Shown: positions 1 to 9,481, counted from the first letter of the stretch. The stretch: DNA of 36,132 bases from Paracoccus salsus (GCF_021556615.1 NZ_JAKGGD010000011.1:1-36132); one strand, 5' to 3'. The notes: a model not told the origin generated them from the sequence alone. Made by a program: numbers and translations.

Positions 1-20
1 CATGAACGCGATGCAATTGG

Positions 21-97
<77 letters not shown>

Positions 98-125
98 AAA
101 ATTACTAGCTTTATCAATGATATGC

Positions 126-150
126 GCCCCGCCTCACCGCGGGGCTTTTT
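126..150 (+). terminator. Rho-independent terminator of the tRNA
   Basis: A perfect 7-bp GC-rich stem (GCCCCGC / GCGGGGC) with a 6-nt loop is followed directly by five T residues, 28 nt downstream of the tRNA CCA end. This is a textbook intrinsic terminator on the plus strand. Confidence 0.9.
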
Positions 151-276
151 GCGTTACCCACGGCGGGTCAACAATAGGTCAACAAACGGACGGATTCCGC
201 GTGCAAGATCAGCGGGATAGTAGGTCAGCAGGATCGAGAACGGGCGAAAACCGCACCGGGCAAAGGTCGACAGGAA

Positions 277-297
277 AGGCGGCCTATTCGGCCGCCT
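277..297 (-). terminator. Hairpin at the end of the DUF262 gene, probable terminator
   Basis: An 8-bp perfect inverted repeat (AGGCGGCC / GGCCGCCT) with a 5-nt loop that includes the stop codon of the DUF262/HNH gene. Read on the minus strand it is followed by only a short T run, so it is a weak intrinsic terminator or an RNA-protecting hairpin. Confidence 0.55.
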
Positions 298-2140
298 CAA
301 GCCCCTCAGCCTCGTCATCGATCATGTCCTCAACAGGCTCGTCCGTCGCTACCCCGCGGTAGATCGCCTTCCCTGTCGCGGCCTCGATCAACCCCAGCAG
401 CGCCTCCTGGCGCCGTCCGACGAAGCCTTCGAAATCATCCGCCCGCAGTAGCCGCGGATCGATCATGTGGCTCTCAAGGTGAGTGTCGACGGCTGCATCG
501 GATGCAGCGCCCTGCTTGGGTAAGCGCGCCAGATACGCGGACGGGGCATCGCCGCCGACAATCCGGTTGGTCTTTGAACTCAGAGGGGTCTTGTTGATGA
601 TCGTGTCATACCGCTCGCGCGGGATTCCCATCTTCTGGCACCAAGCGCGCGGGAAGATGTGATGGATGTCGACAGCCTCGTCGAAATAGCTGGTCTGGTT
701 GTAGCTTTGCCCGGACAGGAAATCCCGCGCCTGCTTATGCATCAACAGGGCATGAACACCCTTGTAGGCCGCGGACAGACGTGAAGTCATCGTCTTGAGG
801 CGTTCCGGCCGGAAGGCTGAGTCCTTCACCGTTGTCGGCTCCGGCCCGCCATCGATCCAGGCGAGGACATCGGCAAGGTCCTTGGCGAAACGGGTCTCGA
901 TCGCCCCGCCATAAAGCTCCCCGAAAACACCGCACCAGTACCACTGAGCAAGCTTTTGGCGCACCGCCTCCTGCGTCCAGCGATCGCCAAGTTCCGTGAG
1001 GATGGCTGCCAGCGGCACCAGTTGCGACTGATAGGGGACGTCCTTGAACCAGAAGATGTTCTGACCGAAGAGGAACTTCCCGGCCTTCTTGAACCCCTCC
1101 TCCAGCGCGCCCGCATACTGCTTGTAGGCGCCCAGCGGAACGCTGAGCACGGTATCGCGGGTGCAGCTGATCGCCGGGGCATCGCCGGGCAACTGCGCCG
1201 CCAGATGATTTAGGCGGCGATCCCGGGTGAACAGAAGTGCCAGCGCCTGAAAGAAATCGGTCGGCTGCAAACGCGTCAGCGGATGTTCCTTGAGGGCGAT
1301 CGCGTCCTTCAGGGACTTGGCGATCTTGGTCCATTCCTCGCGAAGCAAGAATCCTTCTTCCTCACCCGCATAGATCGCTGTGAGCAGTTCGAACGCGTCG
1401 AGCTTCTTGCCGCCCGTGTTCACCTTCTCGAACACAAGGCAGACGGCCTCGCGGCTTGTGCTTTTGCCAAGCTCGATCACTGGCATCTGATACTGGTGGA
1501 AGGCAGACAGCACCTCGTTCAGGAATTTGAACCAGAACTGCATCTTGTCTGGGGCGTACTGCCAGTATGCGGCGAACTTGGTCAGCCAGTCGTTCCAATC
1601 GAAGATGCGGTTGGTCGGGAACATGCACTGTTCAAACTCGGCCTTTTCGGTCGTCAGATCCCGAACGACCTCCTTACCGAAGTTCCGCGTCTCAATCTTG
1701 CTCTCGGCGATTCCTACGAAGGCGTCGATCCGATCAACGCCCTCGTCCAGGGCGCGCGCCATATCGATGTAGTAGAAGCGTTTGATCTTCTGCTTCTTGG
1801 TGTTCATCGTCTCGACAACGCTTCGGCGCATCGTCGTCTGATACAGCGATGTCAGCCGCTGCTGCCCATCCAGAAGCAAAGACTCCGGCGCTACATTTGC
1901 GCTGCCAGGCGGCGCGCCTTCAATGGGGCGAGGCTTGAACTTCACCTCGCCGCCCGCCTGCAATGTCATTATCGCGCCAACCGGGAAGGAGCGGGAAATC
2001 GATGCCAGGAGGCCACGCAGGCCCTCATCATCCCAGACCCAGCCACGCTGGAAATCCGGCAGCTGGATCAGACCATCGCGCGCCCGTTTCAGAAGGTCGT
2101 CCAGCGGCTTCTTAGTGCTGTCGAATTCTACCCGTGCCAT
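284..2140 (-). CDS. DUF262 / HNH (DUF1524-like) GmrSD-type nuclease, putative defence protein
   Basis: 618 residues from the ATG at 2140. A GTG at 2167 adds nine residues, but family members usually begin near the VEFDSTKK segment, so I prefer the ATG. The N-terminal DUF262 (ParB-like) domain shows QLPDFQRGWVW at residues 26-36 and the family motif DGQQR at 91-95, which in GmrS-type proteins forms the nucleotide-binding and hydrolysing centre. The C-terminus carries an HNH/DUF1524-like nuclease site: a HHIFP motif near 493-497 followed by an NKTPLSSKTNR segment. This order (DUF262 then HNH) is that of the single-chain GmrSD, BrxU and SspE enzymes, which restrict modified phage DNA. The gene lies 120 bp downstream of the small gene that follows the anti-phage deaminase, so a defence role is likely. 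Its target is not visible in the sequence. Confidence 0.85.
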   Translation of the reverse strand: MARVEFDSTKKPLDDLLKRARDGLIQLPDFQRGWVWDDEGLRGLLASISRSFPVGAIMTLQAGGEVKFKPRPIEGAPPGSANVAPESLLLDGQQRLTSLYQTTMRRSVVETMNTKKQKIKRFYYIDMARALDEGVDRIDAFVGIAESKIETRNFGKEVVRDLTTEKAEFEQCMFPTNRIFDWNDWLTKFAAYWQYAPDKMQFWFKFLNEVLSAFHQYQMPVIELGKSTSREAVCLVFEKVNTGGKKLDAFELLTAIYAGEEEGFLLREEWTKIAKSLKDAIALKEHPLTRLQPTDFFQALALLFTRDRRLNHLAAQLPGDAPAISCTRDTVLSVPLGAYKQYAGALEEGFKKAGKFLFGQNIFWFKDVPYQSQLVPLAAILTELGDRWTQEAVRQKLAQWYWCGVFGELYGGAIETRFAKDLADVLAWIDGGPEPTTVKDSAFRPERLKTMTSRLSAAYKGVHALLMHKQARDFLSGQSYNQTSYFDEAVDIHHIFPRAWCQKMGIPRERYDTIINKTPLSSKTNRIVGGDAPSAYLARLPKQGAASDAAVDTHLESHMIDPRLLRADDFEGFVGRRQEALLGLIEAATGKAIYRGVATDEPVEDMIDDEAEGLEAAE

Positions 2141-2259
2141 CAACGCTTCGCCAAGTTTGGATGGCACTGCTTGTCGAATAGTGCGGAAATTGCACCTTGA
2201 ACCGCCCGTCTAGGGTCGTACATTTTGGCCTGACTTGATCGGGTCACGCTATCTAAACT

Positions 2260-2463
2260 CTACTTCTTTCGGACGTGAACTGGGAATATTCCATCGCGCC
2301 TGACGCGCTCAATTGCTTCTCGCCTAATGCTCAAGGCCTCACGGTTCATAAAGTGCTGAACAGTCGCCGAAGAATTCGCACTCTTGGTCTCGAGTTTGCC
2401 TTCGCCAGCGCTGAAGCTAAAGGAAAGCTGTTGCGAATGCAGCTTATCATCCTGCTGTGCCAT
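2260..2463 (-). CDS. Small unknown protein coupled to the DcdV-like deaminase
   Basis: 67 residues from the ATG at 2463, which overlaps the stop codon of the upstream deaminase as TGATG, an arrangement typical of translational coupling. An AAGGAAG sequence stands about 8 nt before the overlap. (A GTG one codon earlier is also possible.) The protein is hydrophilic, with a Ser/Gln-rich start, a middle segment resembling a short helix (FMNREALSIRREAIERVRRDG) and a basic tail ending RKK. I see no signal peptide, membrane segment or recognised domain. Overlap with the deaminase and the shared low GC argue that it is a real gene that moved with it. It could be an accessory or inhibitor of the deaminase, but that is inference from position only. 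Confidence 0.6.
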   Translation of the reverse strand: MAQQDDKLHSQQLSFSFSAGEGKLETKSANSSATVQHFMNREALSIRREAIERVRRDGIFPVHVRKK

Positions 2464-4052
2464 CACACGCTTCCTTCTTTAATAGCAAGATCAGCCACAA
2501 CTTTTGTCTCGTATGTTGCTGGACCGTCGAGTGCGATCATCAGCATAGGCAGCACGGAAGTCTTGTCATCAATCCGACGTCGTCCATTCTCTTTGCGTTC
2601 AGCAAGAGGGCAGAAAAGTTTGAGGAAGTTCTTTGGGGCAACCCCGTCGAATTGTTGGAAGAACACCTTAGTCTGCGGTGCTGCGTCCTTAACCCGATTG
2701 CCATCTTCATCTATATCGTGCGGAACCTCGGTTATCGCGTCCTCATGAAGCTGGGTCGCTAAGCTTTTCAAGTAAGGCTCAATGTAGACCACTCTTTTAA
2801 TTCCGGCCGCTACTATGTGGCGGGCGCAATTGTGGCACGGATAGGTATTCGTAAACAACGTCGCGCCCACGAGAGAGTGCTTTCCTTCGCGCGCAACAGA
2901 GACAATTGCCTCCATTTCTGCATGAATGGAACGAGAAAACTCAATCAAATCCTTAATGCGAGTTCCACCGATGGCGTTTCTTACATCTTCTGGGCCCGTA
3001 CCTTTCTTCAGAAGACCAGCGCCAACAATTTTCTGCACAACGTCGGTGATGATCTCCATCCTGCGCATCTCGTTATGGCACTCACCATCAGCCCAGTTGT
3101 AGCACCGATTGTCCTGAGTGCTGGAGTAGCGATCGTCTTCATTGTAAAGACCTCCGCCGAACTTTGGCACGTCGTTCCACCCGACCCCAATGAACTCACC
3201 CGCAGACGAAACAATTGCCGCGCCAACCTGGCGAGACATACATGCGGAATTGGCAGCAACAGAGCTTGCTTTATACATTGCGGCTTCTTCGCGGGTTGGA
3301 GTATGAACCCCAACATCAAAAACCAACTCAACGAAGCGTTCGATCTTCTCGTTAAGCCGGTATAGATCAGCGTCATTGCAGATGAAGAAGTCAGAGCTTG
3401 TAAAAACTTTACGTGTCTTTTGGCCAAAAGAAGCTTCTTCGCCTTGATCCCTCTTGAGAATCTCAACAAAGGTTTGCTTCTTTCCCTCCTTAATTTTGAG
3501 TCGCTTGTTCCTGATGGCATCTGGTGCAAACACGCCAATAAGAATAAGTGAGTCGCCATAAACGCCTCGAAGGAGTTCGGCTTCGTCGATATTCTTGATC
3601 GAATCAATGATATATGCGATTCGCGTGGGAACAATTATCCCATCGCTATATCCACCAGCTCTCTTTCGCTCAGTATGTATCGCCTCAATCGCCTTTTCGA
3701 TCAGGTAAGTTGTGCCATACTCCTCGCGCAAATCATTGCCAGCATCTTGCATAGCGGCAATGTAGTTGTCTAAACCAGTTTCCCGCGAAGGCAGGGGCTT
3801 GCCCTTTTTCTTTAGGCCCTCGCGGATGAAGTCTGAAATTGTAATGATCTTCGGGGCGAGATACAGGTACTCGTTTTTCAGGAGTTTGTGGAGTTCGTTT
3901 GCTACAGTAGTGCAGCCGGAACCAAGTGGACCAACGAGTGCGAACACCAGTTCTTGCGAGCGACGGTCCTTCAGGTCATTGGCGAGCGGGGCTTGCGCTG
4001 CTGCTTCATCGTGAACATTCTGAGAAGCCGCTTTCAATGCAAGCTGATTCAT
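2463..4052 (-). CDS. dcdV: AvcD/DcdV-type anti-phage deoxycytidylate deaminase (P-loop + deaminase)
   Basis: 529 residues, close to the roughly 530 of Vibrio cholerae DcdV/AvcD. The N-terminal half is a P-loop kinase-like domain with GPLGSGCTT at 41-49; the usual Walker A lysine is Cys47. The C-terminal half is a zinc deoxycytidylate deaminase with HAE at 377-379 (zinc His and catalytic Glu) and PCHNC at 405-409 (the two zinc Cys). Family members deaminate dCTP/dCMP on infection, depleting the nucleotide pool and blocking phage DNA replication. The gene is clearly AT-richer than its neighbours, which suggests transfer. It is followed by a coupled small gene and then a DUF262 nuclease. In V. 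cholerae an RNA encoded just upstream (DifV/AvcI) holds the enzyme inactive. Here only about 45 bp separate the start codon from the prophage ORF end, and no such RNA could be identified by eye. Confidence 0.9.
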   Translation of the reverse strand: MNQLALKAASQNVHDEAAAQAPLANDLKDRRSQELVFALVGPLGSGCTTVANELHKLLKNEYLYLAPKIITISDFIREGLKKKGKPLPSRETGLDNYIAAMQDAGNDLREEYGTTYLIEKAIEAIHTERKRAGGYSDGIIVPTRIAYIIDSIKNIDEAELLRGVYGDSLILIGVFAPDAIRNKRLKIKEGKKQTFVEILKRDQGEEASFGQKTRKVFTSSDFFICNDADLYRLNEKIERFVELVFDVGVHTPTREEAAMYKASSVAANSACMSRQVGAAIVSSAGEFIGVGWNDVPKFGGGLYNEDDRYSSTQDNRCYNWADGECHNEMRRMEIITDVVQKIVGAGLLKKGTGPEDVRNAIGGTRIKDLIEFSRSIHAEMEAIVSVAREGKHSLVGATLFTNTYPCHNCARHIVAAGIKRVVYIEPYLKSLATQLHEDAITEVPHDIDEDGNRVKDAAPQTKVFFQQFDGVAPKNFLKLFCPLAERKENGRRRIDDKTSVLPMLMIALDGPATYETKVVADLAIKEGSV

Positions 4053-4095
4053 TTTGACCGTTTTTGTTTACTTCCGCCCCTGCTGCTTCACGATG

Positions 4096-5823
4096 TCATA
4101 GGCTGCGGTCGGTTTCAATCACCGCCGCTAACGGTTTGAACCTTTTGTGTCCCCGTGGTGACTCGTCTCCCTCACTACATACCCCGCCGCAAAGTTCACC
4201 GCCCCCTGCGCCAGCGCGAGCCCGCCTGCGACAAGGGACGCCCCAACCTCGCCACCGCAGGCTTCCGACAATCGCCTCCACCAGCGCGGAAAGGACCGTC
4301 GTCGTGGCCAGGGCGGCAACCGAGGCCAAGAGGCCGAAGAAACCGATCCCTGTCGGCTGCAAGGTGGTCAGGCTGATCCGCGTGATCAGGGTGAAACCAC
4401 CAAGCCCGGCCGCGTTGCCGCGCCAGCATGCCGTGAGGGCCGATCGTTGGTCGGCCACCGAATTCGCCGTTGCCGCGGACGTCGCGCGCCACCGCCGCGA
4501 ACTGGTCAGAAGGGAGGCCGCAGACAGGGCGGGGTGGCTGATGGTGCCGACACTGGTCAGCGGGATGCCCTGCGCAACGATCGTGGTGCTGCTTGACGGG
4601 GCCCAAGTGCCGACGCGGTTCAGGCCGGTATGCGGTTGCAGCGGAAAATCCCGCCCCGTTGGCCGAACGACTTCCAGCCAAGGCGCACCTGCCCGCTGGC
4701 GACCGTAGAGGGCCAGCTTTCCGGGGGGCGGCGCGGCGGGCATCGCCGAGTGGCCGGGCAGGATCAGGGGTTCGGGGAACTCGGCCCGACCTGTGACGCG
4801 ATCGATCACGAAGGCGTCGAAGAAGGTGGAGCCGTTCGGCGAAACCTTCAGCGTCACGTCGTCGGACCCAAGTAGCCCAAACAGCGCCCGCGCCGAAAAC
4901 CCCGTCTTAAAGGCAAGGCTGGCATCATTTCCGGCCGCAGCCTTGTTGATCGTGGCCTCATGCGACCCGCCCGCATTGTTCAGGAGCGTGGCGGCGGCAT
5001 TGACGCTGAGCCGGTTCGAAGCATCGGGCGAGGCGCCACCCAGGCCCAGGCCCAGCGCGGTCACGTTCGCGGCCGCCGCACCGATCGCGGTGACGCTGGC
5101 CGCAAAGGTCACCGTGGGTGTGTTGATGATCGTGCTTCCCAGCGCCCCGGCAGTGGTCGAGCCGAGATTGATCACCGTCGTCGACCCGGCCGCGCCGCCA
5201 GTGCCCAGGTTCAAGGTCTTGGTGATCCCGGTCGTCGTGCCGCCGGTGCCGATGCCATAAGTGGCGGTCGTCATCGCCGTGCCGATCGTGACCGCCGCAT
5301 TCGAAAACGTCGTCGCCCCCGCGAAGGTCTGCGCCGCGTTGCCAAGATGCGCCAAAGTGGCCGAGAGGTTCGGCAGGGTGAAAACGCGTGTGGTGCCTGC
5401 CGAGAGGCCGGACAGATCGAAGGCCGCCAGCTTGGTCGGATCGGCATCGTCGGCCAGGCGGAAGAGGTTGTCGGGGAAGGGAAGCGACGCCTGCCTAACC
5501 CAGACACCGCCTAGAAAGATCAGGGAAGCATCCGTCGCGCGATCCCAGACCGACCAGCCCTCGGCCGGGGGATAGAAGGCCCAGGCCCCGTCCTGCCAGG
5601 CGGCGATCGCAAAGGCCTGACCCGCCCAGGCGCCCGTGGGCGCGGCGCCTATTACATAGCGGGCGCCATCGACCGGTGATCCTGGCGGGGTGTTGAGACC
5701 AGTGCTTTCCACAGCGGGCTGCACGAGGGCATCGAGGGCACGGAAGGCCTCGTTGACGGTGATGTGCTTCTGCGCCTGGTTCGCCTCGAGGAAGCTGAGG
5801 CGCAGGTTTGGTGTGTCGGCCAT
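4096..5823 (-). pseudogene. DUF2793 phage tail/fibre-like protein with a scrambled C-terminus
   Basis: The ATG at 5823 has a GGAGG ribosome binding site 13 bp downstream of the gp15-like stop. Residues 1-110 are a clear DUF2793 domain (opening NLRLSFLEANQAQKHITVNEA), found at the end of tail operons of Rhodobacteraceae prophages. A long low-complexity Gly/Thr/Ala repeat region follows, as in a fibre shaft. From about residue 500 the sequence loses family character: a hydrophobic stretch (ALATTTVLSALVEAIVG) is followed by an Arg/Gly-rich tail typical of an out-of-frame read. Another minus-strand frame over 4128-4319 gives a more protein-like hydrophobic stretch (GLALAQGAVNFAAGYVV). The end was probably created by a deletion plus a frameshift near 4250-4330. 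An in-frame product of 575 residues is still possible. Confidence 0.6.
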
Positions 5824-5835
5824 GGAGCCTCCGGA

Positions 5836-7665
5836 TCAAAGGGTGACGTCGAGGATCGCGCCGCGGCCCAGCGCGCCGGTTTGCGCGATGCTGAGGGCGA
5901 GGGGCGCGGAAACCGGGGCGCCGAAGTCGGCCACCTGCATAGCGGCCGTGTAGGTGAAAGCGGGCGACGTAAGGCCGGACACCGTTCGCACCATCACCGC
6001 CCCGTTGAGGATGTCGATCTCGTAGCCCTCGGCCGCTTCGCCCAGCGGCACCTCGGTCAGGGCCCAGTTGTCGCCCGCAAAGGCGCGGGTGCGGCGAGTC
6101 CAGCTGAGGACGATATCGCCGCCGGGCAGGTTGACCCGCCGGGCGTGACAGGGCTGCCAAGGACGCAAGCCGCGAGCCGAGGGCGCGAAACTGACGGCGA
6201 GGTTTGCGGGATCGCCCGCAGGTTTGCTCGACGCCCCGATCCGCCAGTTCCAGGGTGCGCCATAATCCGCGCTGCCGATCGGCAGCGGTTTGACCCCGCC
6301 ATCCAGCACAACGACTCGTGCCCCGGCCGTGGCGGGGTTGTCGAGGGTGATCGTGGCCACGGGCCGTTGCCCCCGCATCTGAAACCGGATTTTGCCCTCG
6401 GCCTCGAAGGCGTCGAACCCGAAGAGGCGTGCGAGGGTCTCGATCGAAGCGCGCGGGCTTTCGATCGCATTGACTGCAAAGCCCGGCAGGGACCCGGCGA
6501 GATCGGTGACGTCTAGGTCAGATGCGGCGAGCCCAGCGCGGGCGCAAAGTTCGGCGACGAGTTCGGCAAGGCCGGTTGCCCCGGCGCGCCCCGTGAGCCA
6601 ATGCCCGAGGCGCCAGTTCTCGGCATCGGACCAGACATCGCTGCGGGCCGGGAAGGCCGGGAAGGGGCGGGCGTCCCATGTCCAAAGGGCAATCTCGGCG
6701 GTCTCGATCATCCGGCCGGAATAGAGGGACGCCGAGGGATTGTTGGCGGGGTTGGCCCAATAGCCGATCAGGGCTCCGGCATAGCGGCGCTGGATGAACT
6801 CGTCGGGCCAGCCGCGTGAAAAATGTGGCAGCAGGGATTCCGAGGATTTGGGATCGACAAAGACATTCGGCTGGTTGGTGCCGCGGTCGACGCAAGGCGC
6901 GCCTGCTTCGGTGAACCGGATCGGTTTTGACCCCGGCACCCAGGCGGTCGGCCCGCCGCTTTCAACGCCGCCCGGGCGATTGAAATGCGGCTGGCCCCAC
7001 CAGTTCCGCAGGTCTTTCGGGCGGAAGACCCAAGGCTTTCCGGCACCATCGGTGATCGCCGTCCGCGTCTGAGAAATCCTGTCGGCCGAGGAGGCATAGA
7101 ACCAGTCGTAGCCTTCGCCGCCTTCGATGTTGGCTTGCAGATAGGCAGTCTGGTGCGGCCCGTGCCATCCGGCCAGGGCGTCGAGGTGATCATCGCCGTC
7201 GCGCCAGTCCGAGAGCGGCAAGTAGTTGTCGATCGCCACGAAATCGATGTTGGGCGAGGCCCAGAGCGGATCGAGGTGGAAGAACACGTCGCCCGAACCG
7301 TCGGCAGGTTGGTGGCCGAAGTATTCCGACCAATCGGCGGCGTAGCTGACCTTGGTGGCAGGCCCGAGGATGGTGCTGACATCGGCGGCCAGTTGCACGA
7401 AGGCGATGACAGCCGGATAGGTCGACGCCCCCGAGCGGATGTGCGTCAGCCCACGCATCTCGGTGCCGATCAAGAAGGCATCGACGCCCCCGGCGGCCGC
7501 GCAGAGGTGGGCGTAATGCAGGATCATCCGGCGCAGGCCCCAGTCGCTGGGGCTGCCTGTGAAGCTGACCGTCGTGCTCGATACCGCGAACTGCCCCGGC
7601 GCTGCGGTGCCAAAGAAGGATGCAACCTGCGTTCCTGCTGCGGCCGTCTTGTCGACCGTGCCCGC
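5836..7665 (-). pseudogene. GTA gp15-like host-specificity / tail-tip protein, 5' and internally deleted
   Basis: The open frame matches the Rhodobacter GTA gp15 (megatron) family, whose members have about 1300 residues. The TIM-barrel-like domain is recognisable: ILHYAHLCAAAGGVDAFLIG, then YAADWSEYFG, then FFHLDPLWASPNIDFVAIDNY, then KPWVFRPKDLRNWW. The natural C-terminal domain is also present (WTRRTRAF...EVPLGEAAEGYEIDI). Two parts are missing. The N-terminus before the barrel is replaced by the end of the DUF2163 gene at about 7660-7675. Inside, the segment between VATITLDN and VVVLDGGVKPLPIG (near 6330-6345) has lost the long tail domain found in relatives. Both joins keep the frame open. 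There is no own start codon with a ribosome binding site at the junction, so translation is doubtful. Confidence 0.75.
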
Positions 7666-8477
7666 AAAGCCCCGGAAGTTCAGCGCATTGCCAAAGCGGT
7701 CGCGGCAGGTGGCGTGGCGCTTGTCGCAGCCTGCCGTGATCGCGAAGGCGTCGCCCGGCACAATCGGGCGCACCGAAGCTTCCATCTGCGTGATCGTTGC
7801 CGTGCCGCTGGCGAGTGTGTGGCTTGCCACCTCCGCCCGGCGCCGGTATTGGCGCCTGTGGCCCATTCCACCACCCCGAAATCGAACCACCCCGAGGCAA
7901 AGGCGCCGAGACCAGTTGCGACAGTAAACCGTCGGTCGCCGACCGTGGCCGTCACCGACCCCGTGCCGCGATACAGGGCGCTCGTCAGGTTCACCCCACA
8001 GCGCGCATCGCCCAGCGTCGCGTCGCAGAAATACTGGAACGTCCGACCCACTGGCTGGTTCAGAAGATGCGCCAGCGCCCGCACTTCCGCCGTGAAGGCA
8101 TGACGGCCCCGCCTGATCTCGCCGATGCTGCCGCGACGCATGAGCACGCGCTGGCTGACAGCTTGCCAGTTCACCAGCCATACTTCGACCGCGGCATTGT
8201 CCCAGAGGCCGTCGGCGATATCGGTCTCTGTGATCCGGTCAGACCGCAGCGCGCCTTGGACGTCCTGAGCGTCAACCGACAGATCGCCGAGGCTTCTGAT
8301 CTCGCTGGCGGCAAAGCCGGTCTCGGGTTCGAAACTGGTGCCCGCGAAGGCCAGCACCCGATCATGATCGGTGAAGCCGAAGACGGCGCCGTCCCGGCGT
8401 TTTAAGCGCCAGCACCACGCAAGGGTGGTGGTTCCTTCATCCAGATGCGCCTGGAAACCTGCGGGCAGGGTCTTCAT
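7666..8477 (-). pseudogene. DUF2163 phage/GTA tail protein (gp13-like), frameshifted and fused to gp15
   Basis: The frame starts with MKTLPAGFQAHL at 8477 and matches DUF2163 proteins: WCWRLKRRDG, then FGFTDHDR, then EVWLVNW, then FDATLGDARCGVNL-type residues. Near 7832-7850 the family match jumps to another minus-strand frame, consistent with loss of one base in a run of C/G. In the second frame the classic end continues (VASHTLASG, PGDAFAITAGCDKRHATCRDRFGNALNFRGF) and then runs directly into gp15-like sequence at about 7665. The gene is thus both frameshifted and joined to the next surviving tail gene. Its start overlaps the upstream stop by 4 bp (ATGA). Family members of about 290 residues build the baseplate hub. 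Confidence 0.75.
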
Positions 8478-9481
8478 GGGGTGCGGTCCTGTTGTTCGAG
8501 GCGGCCGACGGCGGCGCCGATGCGGGCGATGTTCTCGTCGAGGCGGATCATCCGCTCTTCGATCACGGCGATCGCGCGAAGCGCTTCGGCCACGTCGCGG
8601 ATTTGCTCAGGGCGGATCATGGCCAGATCGTCGAGTTGCCGCTCACCCCGTTCAGCGAAACCGTCACCGTAAGCGGCGTGCACCGTGAAGGTGAGGGACG
8701 CGTTCGCTCCGAGGCTCCACGCGAAAACCAGTTCGCAAGGGTCACCAGCGATCGCCTGATTCACCAGCGTCAGATCGGCAAAGCGCGCCTCGATCGATCC
8801 GGTGAGGGCCGCCATCGACGGGTCGAGCCCTTCGAGAAGGCCGTCGTTGCGAATGGTCTCGATCCGGTCGAGGTTGTTGGCATAGGACACCTGCGCCGAG
8901 ACGATGTTTCCCAGCGCCGCGCCATTCCGCGTGATCGACCCCTGAAAATTGCCGAAACGCTGCAAGGGCAGGGTGGCATCGGTCAGCACACCGGCGGCCG
9001 TCGTGGCCGCAACCGTCTCGCCGCGGCCGATCAGACCAACCGTCGCCGTCAACAGCCCCGAACGCTGCGATTGCCATTGGATGCGATCGGCGACGAGACC
9101 GGAATACATCGCGAACCGTGGCACATCGGGCATCTGCGTCTCGATCGCCATGCTGGGCAGCGTGAAGCCGCCCGACTGGAAGGTGTGCGTCCGCGGCGTG
9201 GTGCCAGTGGTCGCGGGCTGGCCGAAGATCGCCTTCAGCCAGAAGCCGAGGTTCTCGGCATCCATCGGAATGACGACATCGCCGTCAACGTTCACCGCAT
9301 CGCGGATCGGCGCCTGTGGATCGCGGCCGTAGCCCAGAAGTTCCGGCGAGAGGAGGCCCTGTTCTGAGCCAAGCGTCGTTGTGGCAAAGGGCATCCGGCG
9401 ATAGCCGCTGGCGGGCGGCGTGCCGTAAACGGATTCGAAGGCGAACGCGACTTGCGTCCGCGCGCCGGGCTGGCGGGCCAT
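8474..9481 (-). pseudogene. Phage tail tube protein with a foreign C-terminus
   Basis: An open frame of 335 residues. Residues 1-265 match the tail-tube family of Rhodobacteraceae prophages (opening MARQPGARTQVAFAFESVYG, then LGYGRDPQ, then QGSITRNGAALGNIVSAQVSYANNLD). The expected end of about 60 residues after LTFTVHAAYG is missing. In its place come some 65 residues including IRPEQIRDVAEALRAI and EERMIRLDENIARIG, a helical segment that looks like the end of a small gene normally located further downstream. The join lies around 8625-8670 and implies deletion of the chaperone and tape-measure genes. The frame is intact, so a protein may be made, but it cannot act as a normal tube subunit. 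A weak SD precedes the ATG at 9481. Confidence 0.65.

Noticed and set aside
6985..8103. 372-codon plus-strand frame across the prophage remains
   Set aside because: It lies opposite clear DUF2163 and gp15-like coding sequence and its composition is that of a shadow.
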